DNA of 21,081 nt from Hyphomicrobiaceae bacterium. Lineage in GTDB: Bacteria > Pseudomonadota > Alphaproteobacteria > Rhizobiales > Hyphomicrobiaceae. Shown piece by piece: positions 1 to 8,617 of this stretch. Location of the stretch: positions 1 to 21,081 of the forward strand of contig JAJFHI010000321.1 of assembly GCA_021775715.1 (NCBI GenBank), written 5' to 3'. The first letter of the stretch is position 1, and every line of letters begins with the position of its first letter. The notes under the pieces were generated by a model, which worked only from the letters and a program-made list of their open reading frames with translations, searched no databases and was not told the DNA's origin. The translations under genes and the position numbers were made by a program.

Positions 1-936
1 GCTTCCATCCGACGCGGTTCGCACCAATACATCCGGTACGACAGGCTGGACCTGCACCGAGCCAAACTTCAAACCTGGCTTTGGATTGAGCGTCTTGATC
101 TCGTTGATCATCTCCGCGATCTCGTCCATCTCGACGCCGACTGCTTTCTTCAATGCTGCAATCTTATGCGAGGCGAGAAGGTTTAGGTTATCCAGCAGGG
201 CCGCGATTTGCGGATCGTAACGGTTCTGTTCTTTGAGCTGCAGCGCAAGGCACTCCGACAAGGAACGCGCGAACACGCCGGGCGGATCCAATGTCTGCAA
301 TTGGTTTACAACGCTATCGACCATGTCGGACGACGCCCCGAGCTTGTCGGCGAGTTGACTGAGGTCTGGTGGTAGGTATCCGGCATCATCAATGAGGTCG
401 ACGAGATGCTGTCCGATGATGCGATCTGCGGGCTCGACCAGCGTCAGGGACATCTGTTTAAGCAGATGGTCTTTCAGCGACAGTTCCTCGGCAACAAAGG
501 CTTCGAGGTTGTTGTCGTCGTCTGAGAAATTCCGGGTCTGGGTGCGCAGGCTTGCCCAACCGGAATCCTGGCTCGTATCCGAAGATGAGGCATCGGGATA
601 AACGTTGTCGTAATCGGTATCGAGCGCTGCACTTGGATCGGCAACAGGCGCGTTCAGATCGAGGTCAACCTCGCTGTCCTTGCCATTGACCTCGCTCGTT
701 TTCACGCCATCGCCCAGGCCTTCCGGCGTATTTGGCGGGGCCTCACCAGACCCCTCAGCTGGGCCTTGGTTGGCGGTATCATCACGCTCCAACAGTGGAT
801 TGCGCTCAAGCTCAGTTTCAACGTACTGCGACAGCTCCATATTCGAGAGTTGCAGTAGCCGAATAGCCTGTTGCAGTTGGGGTGTCATCACCAACTGCTG
901 GCCTTGCCGGATGTCTAACTTAACTGAAAGCGCCAT
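1..936 (-). CDS. rpoN: RNA polymerase sigma-54 factor RpoN, N-terminal 312 residues (3' end outside window)
   Basis: Sigma-54 binds core RNA polymerase and directs it to -24/-12 promoters that need an AAA+ activator. I translated the minus strand from the ATG at 936; it stays open to base 1. Residues 1-50 are a classic Region I, with the Gln/Leu-rich stretch MTPQLQQAIRLLQLSNMEL at about 17-35 that contacts activators. Residues 50-145 are an acidic, low-complexity Region II. From about 145 the core-binding domain begins (LKDHLLKQMSL, then LDPPGVFARSL near 216-226). The DNA-binding helix-turn-helix and the RpoN box would lie beyond the window. The start follows AAGGG closely. It lies 45 bp after lptB on the same strand, the usual alphaproteobacterial arrangement, so the two are probably cotranscribed. 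Identity is clear; completeness cannot be judged. Confidence 0.95.
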   Translation of the reverse strand, partial: MALSVKLDIRQGQQLVMTPQLQQAIRLLQLSNMELSQYVETELERNPLLERDDTANQGPAEGSGEAPPNTPEGLGDGVKTSEVNGKDSEVDLDLNAPVADPSAALDTDYDNVYPDASSSDTSQDSGWASLRTQTRNFSDDDNNLEAFVAEELSLKDHLLKQMSLTLVEPADRIIGQHLVDLIDDAGYLPPDLSQLADKLGASSDMVDSVVNQLQTLDPPGVFARSLSECLALQLKEQNRYDPQIAALLDNLNLLASHKIAALKKAVGVEMDEIAEMINEIKTLNPKPGLKFGSVQVQPVVPDVLVRTASDGS

Positions 937-981
937 TACTAAACCCTTGCACCGCAAAGAAACTTCAGCGGCTAGGTATAA

Positions 982-1875
982 TCAACGCCCATTAACGAAC
1001 ATGTCCCCAAGATAGACCCTGCGAACTTCTTCGTTGGCTATGATTTCCGAAGGGTTACCTTGTGTCAGAACTTGACCCTCGTAAATGACATATGCCCTTT
1101 CAACGAGACTTAAGGTTTCCCGAACGTTATGATCCGTGATCAGAACGCCGATTCCGCGCTCCGTCAGGTGGCGGACCAACTGCTGAATATCGCCGACAGC
1201 CAAAGGGTCAACGCCCGCGAATGGTTCGTCAAGCAACATAAAAGCAGGCCTTGACGCCAGCGCGCGGGCAATCTCGCAGCGCCGCCGTTCACCACCCGAT
1301 AAAGCGATTGAAGGGAGTTTGCGGCGGTCGTTAATGCGGAATTCTTCCAGAAGTTGATCAAGCTGTTCATGTCGTTTGCGCCGGTTTGGCTCCACAAGTT
1401 CCAGCACCGACATGATATTCTGCTCAACCGTCAGGCCTCGAAAGATGGAGGCTTCTTGCGGCAGGTAGCCGATTCCAAGTCTTGCACGCCTGTACATCGG
1501 CAATTTAGTAACATCCTGGCCGTCGATCGTGATGCGTCCAGAATCTGCCGGTACCAACCCCGTGATCATGTAAAAAACAGTCGTTTTGCCGGCGCCGTTA
1601 GGGCCGAGAAGCCCGACGGATTCTCCGCGCCGCACGGTGAGGCTCACGCCCTTGACGACCGTGCGTTTCTTGTAGGTTTTCTGGACGTTGGTGATGGTCA
1701 ACCAGCCCTCGGCGCCAAATTCCTCGTCAAAGTCAGCGGAGCGGTCGAGATGCGCGGGGAGCTGGGCATCTGGATGAGGAGCAAAATCAGGTTCGCGAAC
1801 AGGTCCTGCCGCCCATGTTCCGGCGCTGGCAAATCCTGGACCCCAAATTTTCGACCCGATCGTCAGGATCCTCAC
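982..1875 (-). CDS. lptB: LPS export ABC transporter ATPase LptB, with N-terminal extension
   Basis: Cytoplasmic ATPase of the LptB2FG(C) complex that powers extraction of lipopolysaccharide from the inner membrane. All ABC motifs are visible in the 297-residue product: Walker A GPNGAGKTT (91-99), Q-loop Gln140, signature LSGGE (192-196), Walker B with FMLLDE (212-217), and switch His249. The LptB core is residues 58-297, about 240 aa, the normal family length. The first 57 residues are an extra, non-ABC segment. The chosen start is a GTG at 1875, with AAGGAG 7 nt upstream on the minus strand. A shorter version starting with TTG at 1701 (residue 59) would give the bare family length and has GAGGG just upstream, so the start is uncertain. 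The gene lies between the LptC/LptA fusion and rpoN. Confidence 0.93.
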   Translation of the reverse strand: MRILTIGSKIWGPGFASAGTWAAGPVREPDFAPHPDAQLPAHLDRSADFDEEFGAEGWLTITNVQKTYKKRTVVKGVSLTVRRGESVGLLGPNGAGKTTVFYMITGLVPADSGRITIDGQDVTKLPMYRRARLGIGYLPQEASIFRGLTVEQNIMSVLELVEPNRRKRHEQLDQLLEEFRINDRRKLPSIALSGGERRRCEIARALASRPAFMLLDEPFAGVDPLAVGDIQQLVRHLTERGIGVLITDHNVRETLSLVERAYVIYEGQVLTQGNPSEIIANEEVRRVYLGDMFVNGR

Positions 1876-2068
1876 GCTTTAGCTCCTTCATCTTTCAATG
1901 GTGTTCGAACTCCCTCTTCTCAGGACGTTCAAGACTTCATTTAACTTGTGAACTGCAAAGTAGACTAATTATCGGCAACGGGCGCATGATGTGGGGCGGT
2001 CAATTGCCACCCGGCGCAATATGGCCCGTGTGGTGGGCACGCCTCCCAAATTGCCATCTAGACGGACT

Positions 2069-4141
2069 TTATTGTTGGCCTCCAACTGGGGCCCAGCTGC
2101 TGGACCCGGTACTGCTGTTTTGCTTTCTGCGTTGAGAGTTTGGAGCCGTAGCCTTTGTGCGGCTTTTGGTTTTCTTGTCCCCGTCGGTCATTTGCGCTGG
2201 ATAGAACACCGCGCTGGGGCGTCCCCGAACGCGGAGGTTTTCCGGCGCGTCGATTTTCCGGCTGTTTCCGGCCCGATCTCTGAGGCTTGATTCCCAGCCA
2301 CCGACAGAATCTGGATTGACGTCAATAACACTCCGCCCCGTTGTCATGTCGATTGACAGACGCGAGCCGCGAATAATGTTTTTTCCCTTCGTCAGAACGA
2401 CATCTCCGCCGAGTAGCAGCGTGTTTTCCTTTATGTTGAAGTCGGCCCAATCGCCTGAGGCTTTTTGGCCGTTTTCAGACGTGACGACCACTTTGCCCTT
2501 GGCCAGTACGCGCGTCAGGTTGGTCGCGTCGCCGGCTTTTTTCGTTGTCTTTGCGCCGGGGTCCCCCAACTGTGCCGAGCCCGTATAGATTGCTGTCAGG
2601 CGTATGGTGCGAATGAGGAACGCGCCTTGGCGCGCTTGGACGTCGCCACGAAAAATTGCCTTCTTGATATTGTCGTCTACGGTCAGGCTATCGGCATCAA
2701 CTTCAACCGGCGCACCGGGTGTAGTTTTGAACGCGAATGCGCCACCGACACCGGCATTTCTGGGCTTAGCCGAAGCGGCTTTGGTTCCGGGTTTGCTGTT
2801 GGGGGCCGCAAACCGAGCAGCGATCCGCCCAGGTTTGTTGTTGCTCCGACCCGGCGTGGTCAAACGCGTCGTGCCGGCCTGCCGGTCCACAAATAACCGT
2901 TGGCCACGTAGTTCATTGGTACCTTGCTTGACGACGACGTTTCCGACCAGAAGCGCGGTGTCAGCACGCGCGTCAAGTTCTGCCCGATCTGAAACTGCGC
3001 GCCGGTCATCGCCCATGACCATCACAACTTTTCCAAGTAGCAGCGCGGTCTCGTTGATCGCATCAAAGTCTGCGCTCTGGCTGGTAACCTGACTGTCAGG
3101 GCCCTGCGTCATCAATATAGGATAGCGCGCCACGATGCGGCGAACTTTTGCGGCCTGGCCTGATGCCGGCCCGGCGGCGTTTGAAGAAGTGCCCGAAGCC
3201 TCCGTTTTGGCGGCATCGTTGCTTTCGTAATCGATATCCAACTGCTTGGTGACAAGTGTGGCGCCGTCCTGGAACGCTTTAACCTGTCCTTGGAACACGG
3301 CCTTGTAATTTGCATCGTCGACGTCGAGACGATCGGCCGTGATATCGATTGGCGCGTCGGAGCCGCCGATTAGAGGTGCCGGTGTCGCAGAGTTTGACCT
3401 CTTCGTCGGTTGTTTTTTCGCGTTCGTCTTCGGCGTCAGTCGCGCGATAACATTTTTCTCAAACGCAACCACACGTTTCTTTTGATTGAGAAACATTGTG
3501 TCTGCATTGATGCGGCCTGCTGCCATGGTCACTTGGACCGGATCCTTTGTCGTGACCGTCCCGGCTTTTGTCTGCACCGTTGCGGTTTTCAAAATCGCGT
3601 GCATGCCGTCCTGCGAGCGGATATCGATCCCGTCGCGCATGGTCAGCACGTTGGTCTTGGTATTTAAGGTGCCGCGGGTGGCGACCAAAACGGTCTTGCT
3701 TTTCTTGGCGTCGACCAACTCGCCCTTGATGGTTTCAAGCTTGATGAATGTGGTGTCCGAGAAATCTTGTTGCGCGCTTGCTGCCGCGATTTTGTAAGCG
3801 CCGCCGTCCTTTGTGAAACCGTTATAGACCGGGTTCTCCATGGTGAGGTTTTCAGCGGTGATTTTTGGCACTGGTAATTGCGCGGCGATCTTGCCCCAGC
3901 CGGTAGTCTTGATCGCGGCCAAGGCATAAAACCCTGCGGCACAGACTGCGGCTATAGGCAGTGCTAGGCGCAATAGTTTAACAACGATAGTGTGGGCGCG
4001 CGCGCGTCGAAACGCTTTCTTGCGATCGCCCTCAGGGGCAAGCGGACGTGCGTCTGGCACGAGCGTCATTTCAGACGTAGGTGGCTGGGGCCTCTGCTGG
4101 CCAGCCAGGGCCTGGTCTGTGAAATGAGCCGTGTTTGCCAT
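2069..4141 (-). CDS. lptC-lptA: LptC-LptA fusion protein with two tandem OstA/LptA modules
   Basis: A 690-residue protein that appears to combine two normally separate LPS-transport components. A Pro-rich cytoplasmic N-terminus (1-50) leads into one membrane helix at about 53-77, then an LptC-like periplasmic domain (about 85-235). Two OstA/LptA-like beta modules follow. The first (about 262-430) starts APIDITADRLDVDD and the second (about 475-605) starts APVEVDADSLTVDD; each has the following GxVxAxQ-type strand and a later 'LLLGG/KVV' repeat. A basic, Ser-rich tail (650-690) follows. LptC anchors to LptB2FG and LptA forms the periplasmic bridge to LptD, so the fusion would tether the bridge to the inner membrane. 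It lies 193 bp upstream of lptB and downstream of rnd. The frame is open throughout with no sign of a frameshift. Domain assignment is by eye; the module boundaries are approximate. Confidence 0.8.
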   Translation of the reverse strand: MANTAHFTDQALAGQQRPQPPTSEMTLVPDARPLAPEGDRKKAFRRARAHTIVVKLLRLALPIAAVCAAGFYALAAIKTTGWGKIAAQLPVPKITAENLTMENPVYNGFTKDGGAYKIAAASAQQDFSDTTFIKLETIKGELVDAKKSKTVLVATRGTLNTKTNVLTMRDGIDIRSQDGMHAILKTATVQTKAGTVTTKDPVQVTMAAGRINADTMFLNQKKRVVAFEKNVIARLTPKTNAKKQPTKRSNSATPAPLIGGSDAPIDITADRLDVDDANYKAVFQGQVKAFQDGATLVTKQLDIDYESNDAAKTEASGTSSNAAGPASGQAAKVRRIVARYPILMTQGPDSQVTSQSADFDAINETALLLGKVVMVMGDDRRAVSDRAELDARADTALLVGNVVVKQGTNELRGQRLFVDRQAGTTRLTTPGRSNNKPGRIAARFAAPNSKPGTKAASAKPRNAGVGGAFAFKTTPGAPVEVDADSLTVDDNIKKAIFRGDVQARQGAFLIRTIRLTAIYTGSAQLGDPGAKTTKKAGDATNLTRVLAKGKVVVTSENGQKASGDWADFNIKENTLLLGGDVVLTKGKNIIRGSRLSIDMTTGRSVIDVNPDSVGGWESSLRDRAGNSRKIDAPENLRVRGRPSAVFYPAQMTDGDKKTKSRTKATAPNSQRRKQNSSTGSSSWAPVGGQQ

Positions 4142-4352
4142 AACCCAGGCGCTATCCCTAAAAATGCGGCGGTTGAAGGAAGCCTATGTTCAGAAGGCAT
4201 ACTACAGTCGTTTCAACGGAAATTAGGGTGAGAATGGGACTGGACTCAAGCCATTGGGCACATTGGTTGTTAATGGCGCCCACAAGTCGTTAGATATTTG
4301 CAGTCTGTGGTTCCGTGGCCGCAATACGGGCCCAGGGAAACAGATTATCACC

Positions 4353-4976
4353 CTATTTGTGGCCAAACAGGTCCATTTCGCCAAATCCTGCGAGATCGAG
4401 ATCGGCGCGGGTCTCCAGGAACTGAAACGCGGCGGCGGCATACGACGCGCGATCTTCCCGCGCCAGCATCGCATCAAGACGGGTTTTTAGGTCGTGTAGA
4501 TAGAGGACGTCTGATGCGGCGTATGCCTGTTGCTGGACTGACAATTCGGCGGCGGCCCAGTCTGAACTTTGTTGCTGTTTTGACAGTTCAACACCCAACA
4601 GTTCGGCACACAGATCCTTCAAGCCGTGGCGATCGGTGTAGGTGCGAACCAGCTTAGACGCGATTTTCGTGCAGTACACGGGTTGTGTTGATACGCCGAG
4701 GTAATGCTTCAAAACGGCAACGTCGAAGCGGGCATAATGGAAAATCTTGGTAATGGTGGGATCAGCCAAAAGGGCCTTCAGGCGTGGCGCGCTGTAGTCT
4801 GCTCCATCAAATTTGACGAGGTGGGCCGTGCCATCGCCGCCCGATAGCTGCGCCAGACAAAGTCGGTCACGAAGTGGATTTAGCCCAAGCGTTTCGGTGT
4901 CAATGGCAACGCTGTCTTTGAAAACGACACTGGCTGGCAGGTCGCCGTGGTGCAGGGTTATTTTCTGATTTGACAT
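4353..4976 (-). CDS. rnd: RNase D-type 3'-5' exonuclease (single DEDDy domain)
   Basis: A 207-residue protein made of one DEDDy exonuclease domain, which trims RNA 3' ends with two metal ions. The three motifs are visible: Exo I as DTE (Asp26, Glu28), Exo II as HYARFD (Asp85), and Exo III as YAASD (Tyr152, Asp156). E. coli RNase D is about 375 aa and carries HRDC domains after the nuclease domain; those are absent here, which is common for the short alphaproteobacterial form found beside the LPS transport genes. The ATG at 4976 is used. A 211-bp gap without a convincing gene separates it from the downstream LptC/LptA fusion, so cotranscription is plausible but not shown. Confidence 0.88.
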   Translation of the reverse strand: MSNQKITLHHGDLPASVVFKDSVAIDTETLGLNPLRDRLCLAQLSGGDGTAHLVKFDGADYSAPRLKALLADPTITKIFHYARFDVAVLKHYLGVSTQPVYCTKIASKLVRTYTDRHGLKDLCAELLGVELSKQQQSSDWAAAELSVQQQAYAASDVLYLHDLKTRLDAMLAREDRASYAAAAFQFLETRADLDLAGFGEMDLFGHK

Positions 4977-5314
4977 AATGGCCTGCCGATCGGGCTGAAA
5001 TGGACGGAATTGCAGGTCGCCATTAATCCCGCCCGGGGCGCCACGTCAACGTCCGACGCCAATTCGGTCCGGGAAACTGCGAATTTTGAGGCAAGTAACG
5101 CCTGAGTTGCCCCGTCATCCGGCGTAAAATGGAATACAGAGCGTAAGCGGCCCTAAGCATCTGACATAACGAGCAAATATAATCGTTGCGGTCTGGGCGC
5201 GGTCAAGCAACTTAATCGAACCTTGCGATCATGATCTCAATCAAGTCGCGGGCCGGAGAAAACCGCATGCTGGCCGCAGGCAAGATTCGCCCCGCCAGAC
5301 AGAAGAGGTCCACC
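4977..5314. other. Intergenic stretch between divergent rnd and TPR gene
   Basis: I see no convincing coding region in these 338 bases. It must hold the promoter of rnd (leftward) and that of the TPR gene (rightward). The only promoter-like element I can point to is a perfect TATAAT at 5178-5183. A CTGACA at 5161-5166 resembles a -35 but is only 11 bp away, which is too close. An in-frame upstream start at 5231 exists for the TPR gene but is not preferred. Confidence 0.5.
5178..5183 (+). promoter_or_regulatory. Possible -10 element for the TPR gene
   Basis: A perfect TATAAT hexamer lies about 130 bp upstream of the preferred TPR start. No good -35 sits 16-18 bp before it; AAGCAT occupies that place. 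This is a weak, single-element prediction. Confidence 0.25.
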
Positions 5315-6049
5315 ATGAACAACATCCAACGACTTAGCCCTTTGCTACTGGCGTTGTTGTTTCCAGCTTTTGCCGCGGTCGCAATGGCCAATACCACCGA
5401 CAGCGGGTTTGAGGGGTGTAAAGAGAATGAACCCCATGCGCAGATCGAGGTCTGCACGCGATTGATCAACCTGGGAACGCTGCCTGCAGAACTTATTCCC
5501 GATGCTTACAACAATCGCGGCATGGCCAAGATCGTACTCGGCGACGTCGAAGGTGGTGTCAAAGACTTGGATCATGCTTTGTCGCTCGAGCCAGAACACG
5601 AACATGCGCACCTGAACCGCGGTTATGCGTACATCTTCTTGGGCGATCTCAGCACGGCCAAACGGGCGTTTGAACGCGCAATGCAGGTAACTCCGTTTTC
5701 GGCTGAACCCTATATTGGTCGTGCGCTTGCAAGCATTATGAATGGCGAGGCCAAGCCCGCGATCAACGATCTCGATAAAGCCATAAAATTTGAGCCGCGA
5801 AACATTATTGCTTACATCAACCGTGGCTGCGCGCACCGCATGAACGGTGAGACATCGAAGGCGATTGCAGATTTCGAGATGGCGCTCAAGATTGATCCGC
5901 AAGACCCTGATGCGCAAAGAATCCTTGATGAATTGATGTTGGAACAAAATGCGCCGACGGCGAAAAGCACCATACCTGGAACGGCGCGCTATCGTTTGTA
6001 CTCACGCCATCGCATCCGTTCGCTGCAGCTAAAGTACGTTCTGCGTTAG
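5315..6049 (+). CDS. Secreted tetratricopeptide-repeat (TPR) protein
   Basis: A 244-residue protein with a signal peptide (basic start, then LLLALLFPAFAAVAMA, likely cut after residue ~25) followed by about four TPR units. The repeats are recognisable from AYNNRGMAKIVLGD, HLNRGYAYIFLGD, YIGRALASIMNGE and YINRGCAHRMNGE, each followed by the A..DLDxAL/xxP second helix. TPRs are protein-protein interaction scaffolds, so it probably acts in the periplasm as an adaptor; no partner is evident. I chose the ATG at 5315 because it has AGAGG just upstream and gives a clean signal peptide; the frame opens earlier at 5231, which would bury the signal. The C-terminal 30 residues are Arg-rich and not TPR-like. 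Specific function unknown. Confidence 0.8.
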   Translation: MNNIQRLSPLLLALLFPAFAAVAMANTTDSGFEGCKENEPHAQIEVCTRLINLGTLPAELIPDAYNNRGMAKIVLGDVEGGVKDLDHALSLEPEHEHAHLNRGYAYIFLGDLSTAKRAFERAMQVTPFSAEPYIGRALASIMNGEAKPAINDLDKAIKFEPRNIIAYINRGCAHRMNGETSKAIADFEMALKIDPQDPDAQRILDELMLEQNAPTAKSTIPGTARYRLYSRHRIRSLQLKYVLR

Positions 6050-6237
6050 CAAGCGCTTGCAGCACGAATTCAATTGTGAGTGCTTGTCTTTGAGCAAGAT
6101 GCGGTTGACCAGAACTGAAAGCGGGCAAAGACTAAAGAGTTCACTGCATGGTCGCACGGTATTCAATTTCGATGAATGCCGCTATTACTTTTTATGCATC
6201 CTAAGCGGCTTCCAAATTGCAAAAGAGTTCTCCGGAA

Positions 6238-7464
6238 ATGCAAACGAGTAGTTCACCCAAATTCAAGCGCTCACTCAACTTGCTCTTGGTCGTGCTCTAC
6301 GGGCTTGGCGCAACGATTGGGGCTGGCATATATGTGCTGGTCGGTGTCACAGCCGAGCGCGCCGGTGTGCACGCCCCGTTGGCCTTCCTGATCGCTGCGG
6401 TGGTTATGGCTTTTACCGCAGGGTCATTTTCTGAGCTGGTGGTGCGGATGCCGGTGACCGCGGGAGAAGCGGCCTATGTCCTACGAGGATTTCACTCAAA
6501 GACGCTTTCACTTGTCGTAGGCCTGATGGTGGTGACGGCGGGCTTGGTGTCTGCAGCAACCGTGACGATTGGGGGTGCGGGCTACATCAACGTGTTCGTT
6601 GACCTGCCGCAGCCAGTTGTTGTCACGGTGATTGTTGTTGTGATGGGAGCCGTTGTCGCCTGGGGCATTACAGAGTCGGTCGTCTTCGCTGGTATTTTTA
6701 CGGTTTTGGAGATCGCCGGCCTCCTTGTTATTGTCGCGTTTGGATTTGGCCACGATCCCGCACTAGCATTACGCCTTGTCGAGGTCGTGCCTGCAACGTT
6801 TGATCTGGCGATTTGGTCGGGTGTTCTTTCAGCGGGACTATTGGCATTTTTTGCGTTTGTTGGTTTCGAAGATATTGTGAATATTGCTGAGGAAGTGAAG
6901 CGCCCGGCGCATACGTTGCCATGGGCGATTGCCCTCACGCTTGCGATTTCGACGTTGTTATACCTATCGGTGGTGTCGGTTGCCGTTTTGACAGTGCCGA
7001 TCCCGGAGTTGGCTGCATCCAACGCGCCACTTGCCATCGTTTTCGAACGTGTCACCGGAGCGTCACGCGGGTACATGAGTGCTGTTGCCATCATCGCGAC
7101 GCTCAACGGCATGATCATTCAGATGATTATGGCATCGCGCGTTCTTTATGGTCTTAGCCGCCAAGGACAATTGCCAGCGCGTCTGGGCGAGGTCCATCCT
7201 GTAACGCACACTCCGTTGAATGCAACGCTCGTTGTGGTTCTCGTCGTTTATGCACTTGCGATGCTGTTTCCGATCGAGCTGCTGGCGGAACGAACGGCGC
7301 AGGTCACGCTTACGATCTTCTCAATCGTCAATGTCGCGCTGATCAAAATCAAGCTTGAAGAAAGAGGCGGTAATTTCGAGCGTCGGGTGTTCGAGGTGCC
7401 GATGGTCGTGCCGATCATGGGCGTTGTGACATCGGTCGCGCTGCTTCTGATAGGATTTCTGTAG
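6238..7464 (+). CDS. APC-superfamily amino acid permease
   Basis: A 408-residue polytopic membrane protein that probably imports or exchanges amino acids or amines. The first helix carries the unwound-helix motif GATIGAGIYVL (about 24-34) typical of APC transporters, where the backbone binds the substrate amino/carboxyl groups. A second hallmark, FFAFVGFEDIVNIAEEVKRP (about 202-221), is the TM6 region and following loop. About 11-12 hydrophobic segments are visible. The family is usually 430-500 aa, so it is slightly short. The ATG at 6238 is chosen; an in-frame TTG at 6217 is the alternative. Neither has a strong ribosome-binding site. It stands alone, with 188 bp before it and 253 bp after it. 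Substrate cannot be told from sequence. Confidence 0.8.
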   Translation: MQTSSSPKFKRSLNLLLVVLYGLGATIGAGIYVLVGVTAERAGVHAPLAFLIAAVVMAFTAGSFSELVVRMPVTAGEAAYVLRGFHSKTLSLVVGLMVVTAGLVSAATVTIGGAGYINVFVDLPQPVVVTVIVVVMGAVVAWGITESVVFAGIFTVLEIAGLLVIVAFGFGHDPALALRLVEVVPATFDLAIWSGVLSAGLLAFFAFVGFEDIVNIAEEVKRPAHTLPWAIALTLAISTLLYLSVVSVAVLTVPIPELAASNAPLAIVFERVTGASRGYMSAVAIIATLNGMIIQMIMASRVLYGLSRQGQLPARLGEVHPVTHTPLNATLVVVLVVYALAMLFPIELLAERTAQVTLTIFSIVNVALIKIKLEERGGNFERRVFEVPMVVPIMGVVTSVALLLIGFL

Positions 7465-7611
7465 GATTCGCATCATATCAATCGTCGTGTAACATTCCCT
7501 TGAATACTAACATGCGGAGTGTGACGTAATCACAGACCGTTGCTGCGAGTGCTGCGCTAATGTAACTGGTGTACGAGCGAAGCGTTAGGTACGCTGGTCG
7601 TGACTCTGTTG

Positions 7612-7625
7612 TTGATCGATAACAA
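7612..7625. promoter_or_regulatory. Weak FNR/FixK-like site upstream of the YeeE operon
   Basis: TTGAT-CGAT-AACAA keeps one perfect half-site, and the other half has one mismatch to ATCAA. It is centred about 99 bp before the YeeE-type start at 7718, farther than the 60-73 bp seen for the strong sites, so its role is doubtful. Confidence 0.3.
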
Positions 7626-7717
7626 ATGCCGGACATCCGCCGCTACATTGCGAGCATTGGACACAGACACGCACAGACGAGATGGTTGGGCCAAAATTTC
7701 GGACTCGGAGAACAGAA

Positions 7718-8146
7718 ATGACAGCGACGCCATTTACGCCAATAGAAGCCTTGATCGGCGGCACGCTTATCGGATTGTCAGCTGTGCTGATCATGCTGCT
7801 CTTAGGTCGCATCATGGGGATCAGCGGGATCATTGGCGGCCTTTTTGATGCGCGAAGTCCGTCCGAGTATTCCTGGCGTGTGCCGTTCCTAGTTGGTGTC
7901 GTTATTGCTCCCATTGGTTTTGCTTTTGCAACCGGTCAACCACCCGTCATTACTGCGTCACCTGATGTCATGTTGATGGCGATTGCTGGCGTGCTGGTGG
8001 GCTATGGCGCCACGACTGGAAGCGGCTGCACGAGCGGGCATGGTGTTTGTGGCTTGGCAAGATTTTCACGCCGGTCCGTTGCCGCCGTTGCCGTTTTCAT
8101 GACCGCCGCATTTGCAACTGTCTACGTCATACGTCATGTCGTTTGA
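7718..8146 (+). CDS. YeeE/YedE-family sulfur transporter, first half-protein
   Basis: A 142-residue membrane protein with four or so hydrophobic helices. The diagnostic motif GSGCTSGHGVCGLARFS is at about 101-117, with Cys104, His108 and Cys111. In characterised YeeE (TsuA) proteins conserved cysteines in the membrane pass thiosulfate through the pore; that is family knowledge and the exact substrate here is inferred. The ATG at 7718 is preferred over an in-frame 7682 start because GGAG sits 7 bases upstream. It is followed after 12 bp by its partner half, and both together match the length of one full transporter of this family. The three genes 7718-10395 form an operon. Confidence 0.85.
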   Translation: MTATPFTPIEALIGGTLIGLSAVLIMLLLGRIMGISGIIGGLFDARSPSEYSWRVPFLVGVVIAPIGFAFATGQPPVITASPDVMLMAIAGVLVGYGATTGSGCTSGHGVCGLARFSRRSVAAVAVFMTAAFATVYVIRHVV

Positions 8147-8158
8147 GGGATTGAACTC

Positions 8159-8617
8159 ATGAAAAACGCAACCGTCATTATTGCTGCGTTCTTATGTGGC
8201 CTCATATTTGGTTTCGGCGTTTTGATTTCCGGCATGGCCAATCCGGCGAAAGTTCTTTCGTTCTTCGATGTTGCTGGTGGTTGGGACCCGAGTTTGGCGC
8301 TTGTGATGGCAAGTGCGCTTGCCGTTACGTTTCTCGGATACCGGTTGGTTCTCCATCGTACTCATCCTGTTTTGACTACGGATTACGTGCTGCCTGGCGC
8401 GACGGACGTTGATGGTCGACTGCTATTTGGAGCTGCGGTGTTTGGCATTGGTTGGGGGCTTGGCGGACTGTGTCCGGGCCCTGCACTCAGCGCATTGATC
8501 GATGGTGGTCAGTCTGTTGCGACTTTTGTATTTGCCATGCTGACAGGTGTTGCCGTTGCCAAGTTTGTCGGGCGGTCTAATCCCCCAATCGCGGCTAGCC
8601 ATGAGCAAAACGCGTGA
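8159..8617 (+). CDS. YeeE/YedE-family (DUF6691-like) sulfur transporter, second half-protein
   Basis: A 152-residue membrane protein with four predicted helices. It has the GFGVLISGMANPAKVLSFFD block near residues 18-37, the GGWDPSLALVM block (40-50), and the hallmark GLGGLCPGP (100-108), with Cys105 the likely functional cysteine. It pairs with the preceding gene; such split pairs are common in alphaproteobacteria and are often found with sulfur or sulfide-related genes. TGAGGGA just after the previous stop serves as ribosome-binding site. Its stop overlaps the GTG start of the SulP gene by 4 bases (GTGA), implying translational coupling of the three transport genes. Substrate is inferred to be a reduced or oxidised sulfur anion such as thiosulfate. 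Confidence 0.83.
   Translation: MKNATVIIAAFLCGLIFGFGVLISGMANPAKVLSFFDVAGGWDPSLALVMASALAVTFLGYRLVLHRTHPVLTTDYVLPGATDVDGRLLFGAAVFGIGWGLGGLCPGPALSALIDGGQSVATFVFAMLTGVAVAKFVGRSNPPIAASHEQNA

Noticed and set aside
5000..6237. Genomic-island boundary between the LPS/rpoN genes and the accessory genes
   Set aside because: No tRNA, integrase, transposase or direct repeats were seen, so horizontal insertion cannot be supported.
6508..7118. Long antisense frames inside the APC permease gene
   Set aside because: They are Arg/Thr/Asn-rich shadows of a clear membrane protein and have no family features.
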